NCBI GenBank assembly: GCA_934561515.1
Contig: CAKTGM010000007.1
Coordinates: 1-64,000, forward strand
Length of the DNA stretch: 64,000 nucleotides
Direction of reading: 5' to 3'
Source of the DNA: an uncultured Oscillospiraceae bacterium
GTDB taxonomy: Bacteria; Bacillota; Clostridia; Oscillospirales; Oscillospiraceae
The notes under the pieces were generated by a model. That model saw nothing but the letters and a program-made list of their open reading frames with translations. It was not told the DNA's origin and did not search any database. The position numbers and the translations under genes are program-made. Positions 8,585 to 17,464 of the stretch are shown piece after piece (position 1 is the stretch's first letter; each line of letters begins with the position of its first letter).

Positions 8585-9262
8585 ATGACTTCCCTTGCAA
8601 AAAAAACGCACGGGCAGATGTCTGAGTCGCTGCTGACGGCGTCGTTTATCATTCTGTCCGGCGGATTGCAGGACGCTTACACCTACCTTTGCCGCGGCAA
8701 GGTCTTCGCCAACGCGCAGACGGGCAACATCGTGCTCTTCAGCGCGCATCTCTTTGAGGGGGAATGGGCGCTCTGCGCGCGCTATCTTGTGCCGGTGCTG
8801 TCGTTCATGGCGGGCGTGTTCGTGGCCGAGTGCGTGCACCGGCGTTACCGGTACATGGAAAAGGTGCACTGGCGGCAGCTCATCATCGTGGCGGAGATCG
8901 TGCTGCTGTTTTTCGTGGGGTTTCTTCCCCAGAGCGTCAACACGCCGGCCAACGCGCTTGTCTCCTTTGTCTGCGCCATGCAGGTGCAGACCTTCCGCAA
9001 GGTGCGCGGCCACGCCTACGCGAGCACCATGTGCATTGGCAATATGCGCAGCGGCACGGACGCGCTGTGCGCCTATTTCCACACGCACGATAGGAAGATA
9101 CTCGAAAAAGCGCTGACCTATTTCGGTGTGATCGGCCTGTTCGCCGTGGGCGCGGGCATCGGCTCGGTGCTGACGAAGGCCTTTGCCGAGCGCGCGATCT
9201 GGCTTTCGTGCGTGCTGCTGGCGATCAGCTTTTTCATCATGCTCATCCGCGAGGACAAGTGA
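8585..9262 (+). CDS. YoaK family (DUF1275) membrane protein
   Basis: A 225-residue membrane protein with about six helices belonging to the YoaK/DUF1275 family. Family hallmarks are GGLQDAYTYL near residues 26-35, a FANAQTGNIVLF segment at about 41-52 and the MQVQTFRKVRG...ASTMCIGNMRSG block at about 134-160. The function of the family is not known; transport has been proposed only from topology. The ATG at 8585 follows an AGAGAAGAGAG purine stretch, a weak ribosome site. Single gene ended by the terminator at 9281-9314. Confidence 0.85.
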   Translation: MTSLAKKTHGQMSESLLTASFIILSGGLQDAYTYLCRGKVFANAQTGNIVLFSAHLFEGEWALCARYLVPVLSFMAGVFVAECVHRRYRYMEKVHWRQLIIVAEIVLLFFVGFLPQSVNTPANALVSFVCAMQVQTFRKVRGHAYASTMCIGNMRSGTDALCAYFHTHDRKILEKALTYFGVIGLFAVGAGIGSVLTKAFAERAIWLSCVLLAISFFIMLIREDK

Positions 9263-9280
9263 ATATCGTTTTCAGCCGGG

Positions 9281-9314
9281 GGCGGTGACCAGAATCATGC
9301 GGTCACCGCCTTTT
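9281..9314 (+). terminator. Intrinsic terminator after the DUF1275 gene
   Basis: Perfect 10-bp GC-rich stem (GGCGGTGACC / GGTCACCGCC), ten-base loop, then TTTTC. Confidence 0.8.
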
Positions 9315-9439
9315 CTTGCCAAGAAATGACAGAGTCGATTCATTTTCCTGCAAAATGTGCCTGCGCATATGAACGAACTGTGAAGAATGTATGAGACTAG
9401 ACAAATCAGGGCGAGTGTATATGGAATCAGCGGGAAAAC

Positions 9440-9459
9440 TATGCTATAAAGTTAGCATA
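9440..9459. repeat. Inverted repeat upstream of the V-ATPase operon
   Basis: TATGCTA, six bases, TAGCATA, in an AT-rich 230-base gap (9315-9546) that otherwise holds no gene. It lies about 65 bases before the -35 of the operon promoter and could be an upstream operator or a second promoter region. Confidence 0.35.
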
Positions 9460-9523
9460 AAGAAAAGCACAGACAAAAGCAAGCAACAACAAAAGAGAAC
9501 GAACTTATTGAAAAAATTAAATG

Positions 9524-9552
9524 TTGCCTTGCCTATCGAATCAATCTATAAT
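9524..9552 (+). promoter_or_regulatory. Promoter of the V-ATPase operon
   Basis: TTGCCT at 9524-9529, 17-base spacer, TATAAT at 9547-9552, 55 bases before the first start codon. Confidence 0.65.
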
Positions 9553-9606
9553 AAGGCATAAATGAAAGCGCCGCATCCGGCGCGAAGAAAGAAGAGGTGG
9601 AGCGGA

Positions 9607-9933
9607 ATGGCAATGGAAGAATTGCTGGCCGTGCAGGAACTGGAAAAGCGCCTTGCAGAGCAATACGCCGAGGCGCAGGCGGAAGCGAAGAAGCGCATCG
9701 CCGTAGAGCAGCGGGCCTTTGCACGCCAGATCGAAGATAACCGCCGCAACTGCGGCGTGGAGGCGCGGCAGAAGATGACGGACGCCGAACAGCGCGCGCA
9801 GCGTCAGGCGGACGAGATCATCGCAAAGGCGCGCAGAGAATGCGAGGAAATGCAGCAGGCGGCGCGCGCGAAGCTTGAGCGCGCGGCGCAGTGGATCGCA
9901 GAAGAGGTTGTGAGAAACGAATGGCAATCGTAG
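9607..9933 (+). CDS. V-type ATPase peripheral-stalk subunit H (G-like)
   Basis: A 108-residue, strongly charged, almost wholly helical protein with a long predicted coiled coil (Glu/Ala/Arg/Lys-rich from about residue 8 to 100). By position at the head of the operon and by composition it is the subunit called AhaH/NtpG-like, which pairs with subunit E to form the peripheral stalk linking subunit I to the catalytic head. I place the start at the ATG at 9607 after GAGGTGGAGCGGA; an upstream in-frame ATG at 9562 has no site. It overlaps the next gene by 13 bases, indicating translational coupling. Confidence 0.75.
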   Translation: MAMEELLAVQELEKRLAEQYAEAQAEAKKRIAVEQRAFARQIEDNRRNCGVEARQKMTDAEQRAQRQADEIIAKARRECEEMQQAARAKLERAAQWIAEEVVRNEWQS

Positions 9934-11843
9934 CAATGAAGCATCTTCGCCTTGTAGGGCTTGAGAGCGAGCGCGAGGCGCTGCTCCGGGCCATGCAGGA
10001 GATGGGATGCATAGAGATCTCCGGTGTGGACGGCGCGGAGAATGCGCTGCAGGAGGGCTTTGCCCGCCCGGACGATAAGGCGCTCCTTTCCGCGCAGGAG
10101 AGCGCGCGGTCCTGCCGCGCGGCGCTTGCGGCGCTGGGGCGCTATGCTCCCGAGAAAAAGGGACTTTTCCGCAAGCGAGCGAGCGTTGCGCGAAAAGAGT
10201 TTTTCAGCGCGGAGAGCGCGCAGGAGGCAAAGGACACGGCGGATGCGCTGAACGCCATGCAGCGCCGCCTCGGCGAGATCGAGAGCGAGCGGGCGAAGGA
10301 TGAAGCGCTGCGCGCCTCCCTTGCGCCGTGGCTGGCGCTCGACGTACCGCTCGAGCAGGAGGACGGCGCGCTGTGCGTGACGCTCGGCACGGTGAACGCG
10401 GCAGTGACAGACGAAGCGCTGAACGCCGCGTGCGCGGCGTTTGACGGTCTTGCCCTCTGGCGCGAGGCTTCGGCCGACCGCTCGCTGCGCTATCTCTTGA
10501 TCGCCTGCCACGAGAGTGTGAACGAAGCGGCGATGACGGCGCTGCGCGCGATCGGCTTTTCCCCTGTGAGCTTTCGCGGCTTGCAGGGCACGGCCAAGGA
10601 GAACGACGCAGCCGCGCAGGCGCACTTGACCGCGCTCCAAAAGGAGCGGCAGGACATCGAGCAGCGCATCGCGTCGCTCGGCGGCAAGCGGGAGGCGCTG
10701 CTGGAGGCGAGCGACCGCGCCGCCATTACGCTGCGGCGCGAGGAGGCGAAGAGCCGCCTCGTCGAGACGGACCGCGCCTTCCTGCTGGAGGGCTGGCTGC
10801 CGGCCGCGCGCTGCGAAGAGCTTGAGAAAACGCTCGCTCCCTTCACCTGCGCGATTGAAACGCGCGATCCGGCGGAGGAAGAATACCCGCAGGTGCCCGT
10901 GCAGCTTAAAAACAATAAGCTCACGCGCCCGCTCAACATGGTGACGGAGATGTATTCCCTCCCCGCCTACGGCACGCTCGACCCGAACCCGCTGATGGCG
11001 CCGTTCTTCATCCTGTTCTACGGCATCATGATGGCGGACATGGGCTACGGCCTTTTAATGATGATCGCTTCGGTCATCATCAGCAAAAAGTACCGTCCCA
11101 AGGGAACGAGCGGAGAGCTGTTCAGTTTGCTGGGTCTCTGCGGTCTCGCTACCTTCATCGTGGGCGCGATGACGGGCGGCTTTTTCGGCGACTTCCTCAC
11201 CCAGCTTGTCGCCATCGTCAGCCCCGGCACGGTCTTTACGCTGCCCAAGCTCTTCGACCCGCTCGACGATCTGACGATGATCCTGATCGGCTCGATGGCG
11301 CTGGGCCTTGTGCAGATCATCACGGGCATGGCCATCAGCCTCATCGAAAAGTGCAAGCGGAAGAGATTTCTCGACGCCTTTTTTGAAGAGATCACATGGT
11401 GGCTCGTATTCCTCGGCATTGCGCTGGCAGTCCTCAAAAAGGGGACGGCGGCGCTGTACCTCGGCTGCGCGCTGGTGCTGCTCGGCCCCATCGTGCAGGG
11501 CAAGGGCTGGGGAAAGCTCACGGGCGTTTTCGGCTCGGTCTACAATCACGTGACAGGCTACTTCGGCGACATTTTGTCCTACACGCGCCTGATGGCGCTG
11601 ATGCTCGCCGGCAGCGTGATCGCGCAGGTCTTCAATATGCTCGCGGCGATGCCGGGGAACGTGGTGGCGTTTGTCATCATCTCGATGCTCGGCAACGCGA
11701 TGAACTTCGGCCTCAATCTTCTCGGCTGCTACGTGCACGATTTGAGATTGCAGTGCCTTGAATTTTTCAACAAGTTCTACGTCGATGGCGGAAAGCCCTT
11801 CCGGCCGATGACGCTGGACACGGAATATGTCGATCTACAGTAA
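9921..11843 (+). CDS. ntpI: V-type ATP synthase subunit I (a-subunit)
   Basis: A 640-residue membrane stator subunit that provides the ion half-channels next to the K ring. The first roughly 320 residues are soluble and coiled-coil rich; the C-terminal half has about eight transmembrane helices, with family segments FFILFYGIMMADMGYG, GGFFGDFL and SVYNHVTGYFGDILSYTRLMAL. The last contains the essential Arg expected to face the ion-binding Glu of subunit K. The ATG at 9921 overlaps subunit H by 13 bases. Length is normal for bacterial V-type a-subunits. Confidence 0.93.
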   Translation: MAIVAMKHLRLVGLESEREALLRAMQEMGCIEISGVDGAENALQEGFARPDDKALLSAQESARSCRAALAALGRYAPEKKGLFRKRASVARKEFFSAESAQEAKDTADALNAMQRRLGEIESERAKDEALRASLAPWLALDVPLEQEDGALCVTLGTVNAAVTDEALNAACAAFDGLALWREASADRSLRYLLIACHESVNEAAMTALRAIGFSPVSFRGLQGTAKENDAAAQAHLTALQKERQDIEQRIASLGGKREALLEASDRAAITLRREEAKSRLVETDRAFLLEGWLPAARCEELEKTLAPFTCAIETRDPAEEEYPQVPVQLKNNKLTRPLNMVTEMYSLPAYGTLDPNPLMAPFFILFYGIMMADMGYGLLMMIASVIISKKYRPKGTSGELFSLLGLCGLATFIVGAMTGGFFGDFLTQLVAIVSPGTVFTLPKLFDPLDDLTMILIGSMALGLVQIITGMAISLIEKCKRKRFLDAFFEEITWWLVFLGIALAVLKKGTAALYLGCALVLLGPIVQGKGWGKLTGVFGSVYNHVTGYFGDILSYTRLMALMLAGSVIAQVFNMLAAMPGNVVAFVIISMLGNAMNFGLNLLGCYVHDLRLQCLEFFNKFYVDGGKPFRPMTLDTEYVDLQ

Positions 11844-11873
11844 AAAAACGGGAAAACCGTAAGGAGGAACATT

Positions 11874-12359
11874 ATGGGTATTTTTCAACTGACAACGGGC
11901 GGCGCCATCGGTATGCTGGGCGCGGGTCTTGCGGTGTGTCTTGCCGGCGCGGGCAGCGCGCGCGGCACGGGTCTTGCCGGTGAAGCCGGCACGGGGCTTC
12001 TGTGCGAGGACCCGAGCAAATTCGGTAAGGTGATGATCCTGCAGGTCATCCCCGGTACGCAGGGACTCTACGGCCTCGTCATCGGCTTTCTGTGCCTGAT
12101 GCGCATGGGCGTGTTCAACGGGACGTATGTGGATATGTCCCTTCAGGAAGGGCTTCGTTACTTCGCGGCCTGTATGCCCATCGCCATCGGCGGCGGCATT
12201 TCGGCGGTCGCACAGGGCCGCGTGGCCGCAGGCTCGATCAACATTCTCGCGCGCCAGCCCGAGCACTGGACGAAGGGCATGGTGCTGTGCGTCGTGGTCG
12301 AGTTCTACGCGATCCTGTCGCTTCTGGCGTCGATCATGATGCTGCTCAACATCGGCTGA
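11874..12359 (+). CDS. ntpK: V-type ATP synthase subunit K (rotor ring proteolipid)
   Basis: A 161-residue duplicated-hairpin proteolipid with four hydrophobic helices, the V-type form of the c subunit. The ion site can be read: PGTQG gives Thr62 and Gln63, AVAQG gives Gln114, and VVVEFYA gives the carboxylate Glu143. These correspond to the Thr64, Gln65, Gln110 and Glu139 that coordinate Na+ in Enterococcus hirae NtpK, so Na+ coupling is likely. Only the second hairpin carries the carboxylate (position of the first is occupied by a non-acidic stretch), as expected for V-type rings. The ATG follows AAGGAGG. Confidence 0.94.
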   Translation: MGIFQLTTGGAIGMLGAGLAVCLAGAGSARGTGLAGEAGTGLLCEDPSKFGKVMILQVIPGTQGLYGLVIGFLCLMRMGVFNGTYVDMSLQEGLRYFAACMPIAIGGGISAVAQGRVAAGSINILARQPEHWTKGMVLCVVVEFYAILSLLASIMMLLNIG

Positions 12360-12388
12360 ATTTACGCTGACAGAAAGGCGGAAACGCA

Positions 12389-12976
12389 ATGAACGGAATG
12401 GAAAAGATCACCGCGCGCATGGAGCAGGACGCGGCGCGCGCGCTCGATGAGCTGAACGAGCAGACCGCGCGCCAGCTTGCCGCGCTGCGGCAGGAGTGCG
12501 CAGCGCGCATCGAGCAGGATCGCGCCGCGGCGGCGCAGCGCTCCGATCAGGCGGCGCGGGAGCGCTACGAGCGCCTTTGCTCCGCTGCTGAAATGGAGAC
12601 GCGAAAGCTTATGCTCTCTGCGCAGCAGGAGGTGCTGAAGGAGGCTTACGAGCGTGCGCTCGCGCAGCTTTGCGAAATGCCGGAAGAGCAGTACCTTGAC
12701 CTTCTCGTGCACCTTTTGAAGCGCGCCGTGAGCACGGGGAAAGAGGAGATCGTCCTTTCCCAAAAGGACCGCGAGAAGATCGGGCAGGCGCTCGCCGAGC
12801 GTGCGAACCGGGAGCTTGGAACCAATCTCACGCTCGCGAGCGAAAGCGCGGACATCCGCGCGGGCTTCCTGCTCTCAAGCCGGGAGTGCGACGTGAACTG
12901 CTCGTTTGAAACGCTGCTCGCGCTCTCGCGCGAGAAGACCGAGCGCCGCGCCGCGCAGCTCCTCTTTGCGCAGTAA
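12389..12976 (+). CDS. ntpE: V-type ATP synthase subunit E
   Basis: A 195-residue peripheral-stalk subunit. Residues 1-90 form a charged coiled coil; the C-terminal half, including the GFLLSSRECDVNCSFETLL segment, is the globular part that caps subunit A/B. It should pair with the H/G-like subunit encoded first in the operon. The ATG lies after AGAAAGGCGG, 29 bases beyond subunit K. Sequence identity in this family is low, so the call leans on length, composition, the typical C-terminal block and gene order. Confidence 0.85.
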   Translation: MNGMEKITARMEQDAARALDELNEQTARQLAALRQECAARIEQDRAAAAQRSDQAARERYERLCSAAEMETRKLMLSAQQEVLKEAYERALAQLCEMPEEQYLDLLVHLLKRAVSTGKEEIVLSQKDREKIGQALAERANRELGTNLTLASESADIRAGFLLSSRECDVNCSFETLLALSREKTERRAAQLLFAQ

Positions 12977-12991
12977 GGGAGGGGAGAAGCG

Positions 12992-13966
12992 GTGCAGCAG
13001 TATCGGGATACAAATTATGCAGCGGTCTCTGCGGCGCTGCACGCGCGCGAAGCGCACCTTTTGACAAGCGCGCTCTCCGAGCGGATGCTCGAAGCGCCCA
13101 CCGCGGAGGAAAGCTGCAAGGTGCTCGGCGAATGCGGCTATGCGCTGCCGGAGAAATGCACGCTTGCAGCTATGGAGGAAATGCTCGCCCTTGCGCGCGG
13201 GGCGCTCTACCGCGAGGTCGCGGTGCTCGCGCCGGACAAGCGCATCGTGGAGATCTTCCGCCTCAAGTACGACTATCACAACGCAAAGCTTGCGCTCAAG
13301 GCAAAGCGCACGGGCGAGGACGCATCCCGCCTGGTGATCGACTGCGGACGCTATGATGCACTCGCGCTGCTGCGCGGCGAGCGGGGGATGCTCTCTTCTC
13401 GCATGGGCCGCGCGATGGCGCAGGCGGAGCGGGAGAGCGAAGGCGGCGACGTCCGCGCAGCGGAGCTGACGCTGGATCGGGCCTGCTTTGAAGAGATGAG
13501 CGCGCTTGCGAAGGAAACGGAGAGCGAGTTTCTCATCGGCTATGTTGCCTTGCAGATCGATGCGATCAACCTGCGCACGCTTGTGCGCGCGCAGCGCATG
13601 GGCGCTTCGGCGGAGCTTCTCTCCGCGGCGCTGCTGCCGGGAGGACATATCCCGGCAGAGCAGCTCAGGACCGTGCGCGGCGACCGCCTTGCAGAGCTCA
13701 CGCGCGGCAGCGCGCTTTCGGCGGCGGGCGAGCTTGCCGCCTCGCTCACGAGCGGCAGCCTCACGGCCTTTGAGCGCGCGTGCGACGATGCGCTCGTGCA
13801 GTATTTGCAGCGCGCGCGCAGAACCCCCTTCGGGCCCGAGGTCATCGTGGGATACCTGAGCGCGAAGGAGGCGGAATTCACCGCCGTGCGCACCATTTTA
13901 TCCGGTAAGCTCGCGGGGCTGAGCGCGGAGGACATCCGCGCGCGCCTGCGCTTGAGTTATTTGTAA
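12992..13966 (+). CDS. ntpC: V-type ATP synthase subunit C (d-type)
   Basis: A 324-residue, mostly helical funnel-shaped subunit that joins the central shaft to the K ring. Family features are the N-terminal YAAVSAALHAREAHLL region, repeated helical modules, and the C-terminal GPEVIVGYLSAKEAEFTAVRTILSGK block, which is the best-conserved part. Translation starts at a GTG (12992) preceded by AGGGAGGGGAG; no ATG is available nearby. Fifteen bases separate it from subunit E. Confidence 0.9.
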   Translation: MQQYRDTNYAAVSAALHAREAHLLTSALSERMLEAPTAEESCKVLGECGYALPEKCTLAAMEEMLALARGALYREVAVLAPDKRIVEIFRLKYDYHNAKLALKAKRTGEDASRLVIDCGRYDALALLRGERGMLSSRMGRAMAQAERESEGGDVRAAELTLDRACFEEMSALAKETESEFLIGYVALQIDAINLRTLVRAQRMGASAELLSAALLPGGHIPAEQLRTVRGDRLAELTRGSALSAAGELAASLTSGSLTAFERACDDALVQYLQRARRTPFGPEVIVGYLSAKEAEFTAVRTILSGKLAGLSAEDIRARLRLSYL

Positions 13967-13978
13967 GGAGGGCGGCAG

Positions 13979-14287
13979 ATGAACAAGATCGCAGTGATCG
14001 GCGGGCGCGACAGCGTGCTCGGCTTCCGTGCCCTCGGCCTTGAGACCTGCATCGCTGAGAACGGCGAGCAGGCAAAGGCGGCCATCCACCGCATGGCGAA
14101 GGAGAACTACGCCATCATTTACCTCACCGAGCATCTGGCCGCGCAGATCCCCGCGGAGATCGAGCGGCGGCGCGAGGACTTATCCCCCGCGATCATCCTC
14201 ATCCCCGGCAGGGAAGGAAGCCTCGGCATCGGTATGGCGGGCGTTCGCACGGCCACGGAAAAGGCCGTCGGCGCGGACATTTTGTAA
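13979..14287 (+). CDS. ntpF: V-type ATP synthase subunit F
   Basis: A 102-residue small central-shaft subunit that binds subunit D. The N terminus MNKIAVIGGRDSVLGFRALGL is cut short here, but its IAVIGxRDxVxGFRALG pattern is typical, as is the C-terminal PGREGSLGIGM block. The ATG follows AAGGAGGGCGG. Twelve bases after subunit C. Confidence 0.92.
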   Translation: MNKIAVIGGRDSVLGFRALGLETCIAENGEQAKAAIHRMAKENYAIIYLTEHLAAQIPAEIERRREDLSPAIILIPGREGSLGIGMAGVRTATEKAVGADIL

Positions 14288-14306
14288 AAAAAGGAGCGAA
14301 CACCTT

Positions 14307-16079
14307 ATGGGAAAGATCGTTAAAGTCTCCGGCCCGCTGGTCGTCGCCTCGGGACTTTCGGAAGCGAATATGGCGGACGTGGTCCGCGTGGGCGAGCAGC
14401 ACCTCATCGGCGAGATCCTGACGATGAGCGGCGACTCCGCCGCCATTCAGGTCTATGAAGAGACCTCGGGCCTCGGCCCGGGCGCAGAGGTCGTGACGAC
14501 CGGCTCGCCGCTCTCCGTGGAGCTCGGCCCCGGCCTCATTGAGAATATTTACGACGGCATCCAGCGCCCGCTGGAGGTCATCCGCCGGAAGACCGGCGGC
14601 AACTTCCTGCCGCGCGGCGAGGAGGTCCCCGCGCTCGACCGCGAGAAGAAGTGGGACTTCACCGCCGTCGCCAAGGCGGGCGACCACCTCATCGGCGGCG
14701 ACGTGCTCGGCACGGTGCAGGAAACGCCGTCCATCCTCCACAAGATCATGCTGCCGCCGAACATGAGCGGCACGGTGAAGGAGATCTGCTCGGGCAGCTT
14801 TACCGTGGAGGAAACGGTCGCAGTTGTTGAGACGGACAAGGGCGAAACGAAGGAGCTCACGATGCTCCAGAAGTGGCCCGTGCGCGTGGGGCGGCCCTAC
14901 ATGAAGAAATACCCGCCCGTCACGCCGCTCCAGTCCGGCCAGCGCATCGTGGATACCTTCTTCCCGGTCGCCAAGGGCGGCACGGCGGCCATTCCGGGGC
15001 CGTTCGGCAGCGGCAAGACTGTCATGCAGCACGCGCTTGCCAAGTGGGCGGACGTGGATCTCGTCGTTTACATCGGCTGCGGCGAGCGCGGCAACGAGAT
15101 GACCGACGTTCTGCGCGAGTTCCCGGAGCTCATCGACCCGCGCACGGGCGAGAGCCTGATGAAGCGCACGGTGCTCATCGCCAACACCTCGGATATGCCG
15201 GTCGCGGCGCGTGAGGCGAGCATCTACACCGGCATCACCATCGCCGAATACTTCCGCGACATGGGCTATGCCGTCGCGGTCATCGCCGACTCGACCTCCC
15301 GCTGGGCGGAGGCGCTGCGCGAAATGTCGGGCCGTCTGGAAGAGATGCCCGGCGAAGAGGGCTACCCCGCCTACCTTTCCTCGCGTTTGGCGCAGTTCTA
15401 CGAGCGCGCGGGCGTGGTCGAGTGCCTCGGCAGCGACGAGCGGCAGGGAAGCCTCACCGCCGTCGGCGCGGTCTCGCCTCCGGGCGGCGACCTTTCCGAG
15501 CCCGTCTCGCAGGCGACGATGCGCATCGTCAAGGTCTTCTGGGCGCTGGATTCGTCCCTTGCCTACCGCCGTCACTTCCCGGCCATCAACTGGCTCAACT
15601 CCTATTCGCTCTATCTCGATTCTCTGCGCCCGTGGTACAGCGAGCATCTGGGACATGAGTTCCTTGAAAACCGCGAGTGGGCAATGGCGATGCTGCAGGA
15701 GGAGTCGAGCCTCAACGAGATCGTGCAGCTCGTCGGCAAGGATTCCCTCAGCGCGAAGGACCAGATCACGCTCGAGGTCGCGCGCATGATCCGCGAGGAC
15801 TTTTTGCAGCAGAACTCCTTTGCCGACAACGACGCCTATTCCGAGTACGACCGTCAGGCGCGTATGCTCTCGCTCATCCGCCAGTACGACACGCACTGCC
15901 GCAGCGCGGCGGAGCGCGGCGGCGACCTTGCCGAGATGTTTGCCATCCCCGCGCGCGAGAAGATTGGCCGCGCCAAGGGCGTTCCCGCCGATCAGTATAA
16001 GGACGCTTACGCGAACCTGCTCGTGGAGATGGATGAGCAGCTTGCCGCGATCGCTGAGAAGGGAGAGAAGGAAGAATGA
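14307..16079 (+). CDS. ntpA: V-type ATP synthase catalytic subunit A
   Basis: The 590-residue catalytic subunit. The P-loop GPFGSGKT is at residues 231-238, preceded by the long non-homologous insert that distinguishes A subunits from F-type beta; IGCGERGNEM and the ADSTSRWAEALRE segment follow. The start is the ATG at 14307, after AAGGAG; an open frame extends upstream through the subunit F gene but is a shadow. The stop codon overlaps the start of subunit B in an ATGA arrangement, so the pair is translationally coupled. Confidence 0.97.
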   Translation: MGKIVKVSGPLVVASGLSEANMADVVRVGEQHLIGEILTMSGDSAAIQVYEETSGLGPGAEVVTTGSPLSVELGPGLIENIYDGIQRPLEVIRRKTGGNFLPRGEEVPALDREKKWDFTAVAKAGDHLIGGDVLGTVQETPSILHKIMLPPNMSGTVKEICSGSFTVEETVAVVETDKGETKELTMLQKWPVRVGRPYMKKYPPVTPLQSGQRIVDTFFPVAKGGTAAIPGPFGSGKTVMQHALAKWADVDLVVYIGCGERGNEMTDVLREFPELIDPRTGESLMKRTVLIANTSDMPVAAREASIYTGITIAEYFRDMGYAVAVIADSTSRWAEALREMSGRLEEMPGEEGYPAYLSSRLAQFYERAGVVECLGSDERQGSLTAVGAVSPPGGDLSEPVSQATMRIVKVFWALDSSLAYRRHFPAINWLNSYSLYLDSLRPWYSEHLGHEFLENREWAMAMLQEESSLNEIVQLVGKDSLSAKDQITLEVARMIREDFLQQNSFADNDAYSEYDRQARMLSLIRQYDTHCRSAAERGGDLAEMFAIPAREKIGRAKGVPADQYKDAYANLLVEMDEQLAAIAEKGEKEE

Positions 16080-17452
16080 TCCGTGAATATAAGACCATCC
16101 GCGAAATTTCCGGCCCTCTGATGGTCGTGGACCATGTGCAGGGCGTCACCTATGACGAGCTGGCGGAGATCGTCCTCTCCGACGGCAGCACGCGCCGCTG
16201 CAAGGTGCTCGAGGTCAACGGCGACCGTGCGGTCGTGCAGCTTTTTGAATCCTCCGCCGGCATCAACCTCGCTGACTCGCGCATCCGCTTTCTGGGCCAT
16301 CCGCTCCAGCTTGCCGTGTCGCGCGATATGCTCGGGCGCGTCTTCAACGGCATGGGCCAGCCCATCGACGGCGGCCCCGCCATCATCGCCGACGAGCACC
16401 GCGATATCAACGGCCTTGCGATGAACCCTGCGGCGCGCAACTACCCCAACGAGTTCATCCAGACCGGTATTTCCACCATCGACGGGCTCAACACCCTCGT
16501 GCGCGGGCAGAAGCTGCCCATTTTTTCCGGCTCAGGCCTGCCGCACGCGCAGCTTGCCGCGCAGATCGCGCGTCAGGCGAGGGTGTTGGACGGCGAGAGC
16601 AACTTTGCCGTTGTGTTCGCCGCCATCGGCATCACGTTTGAAGAGTCTGAGTACTTCGTCAACGAATTCAAGCGCACCGGCGCCATCGACCGCACGGTGC
16701 TCTTTACGAACCTTGCCAACGACCCCGCCGTTGAGCGTATTGCAACGCCGCGCATGGCGCTCACGGCCGCGGAGTATCTCGCTTTCGACTGCGGGATGCA
16801 CGTGCTCGTCATCCTCACGGATATCACGAACTACGCCGAGGCCCTGCGCGAGATCAGCGCGGCGAAGAAGGAAGTCCCCGGCCGCCGCGGCTATCCCGGC
16901 TACCTCTACACCGACCTTGCGACGATGTACGAGCGCGCGGGCCGTCAGGTCGGCAAGGACGGCTCGATCACGATGATCCCCATCCTCACGATGCCCGAAG
17001 ACGACAAGACCCACCCCATCCCCGACCTCACGGGCTATATCACCGAGGGGCAGATCATCCTCTCGCGCGAGCTGTACCGCCGCGGCATCAACCCGCCGGT
17101 GGACGTGCTGCCGAGCCTTTCCCGCCTCAAGGACAAGGGCATCGGCGCGGGCAAGACGCGCGAGGATCACTCCGGCACGATGAACCAGCTCTTCGCCGCC
17201 TACGCCACCGGTAAGGAAAACAAGGAGCTGATGAGCATCCTCGGCGAGGCGGCGCTCAGCCCGACCGACCTTCTCTACGCCAGGTTTGCCGACGAGTTTG
17301 AAAAGCGCTACGTCGCGCAGGGGAGCGACGAGAACCGCTCCATCGAGCAGACGCTCGACCTCGGATGGGAGCTTCTCTCCATCCTGCCGCGCAGCGAGCT
17401 CAAGCGCATTAAGCCGGAGTATATCGACAAATACCTCAAAAAAGACGAGTAA
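16076..17452 (+). CDS. ntpB: V-type ATP synthase subunit B
   Basis: The 458-residue non-catalytic partner of subunit A in the A3B3 head. It has the expected FNGMGQPIDGGP, PIFSGSGLPHAQLAAQIARQA (P-loop replaced by a non-hydrolytic loop) and DDKTHPIPDLTGYITEGQI segments. The ATG is inside the end of ntpA (four-base overlap). Confidence 0.97.
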   Translation: MIREYKTIREISGPLMVVDHVQGVTYDELAEIVLSDGSTRRCKVLEVNGDRAVVQLFESSAGINLADSRIRFLGHPLQLAVSRDMLGRVFNGMGQPIDGGPAIIADEHRDINGLAMNPAARNYPNEFIQTGISTIDGLNTLVRGQKLPIFSGSGLPHAQLAAQIARQARVLDGESNFAVVFAAIGITFEESEYFVNEFKRTGAIDRTVLFTNLANDPAVERIATPRMALTAAEYLAFDCGMHVLVILTDITNYAEALREISAAKKEVPGRRGYPGYLYTDLATMYERAGRQVGKDGSITMIPILTMPEDDKTHPIPDLTGYITEGQIILSRELYRRGINPPVDVLPSLSRLKDKGIGAGKTREDHSGTMNQLFAAYATGKENKELMSILGEAALSPTDLLYARFADEFEKRYVAQGSDENRSIEQTLDLGWELLSILPRSELKRIKPEYIDKYLKKDE

Positions 17453-17464
17453 GGGGGGAGAAAC

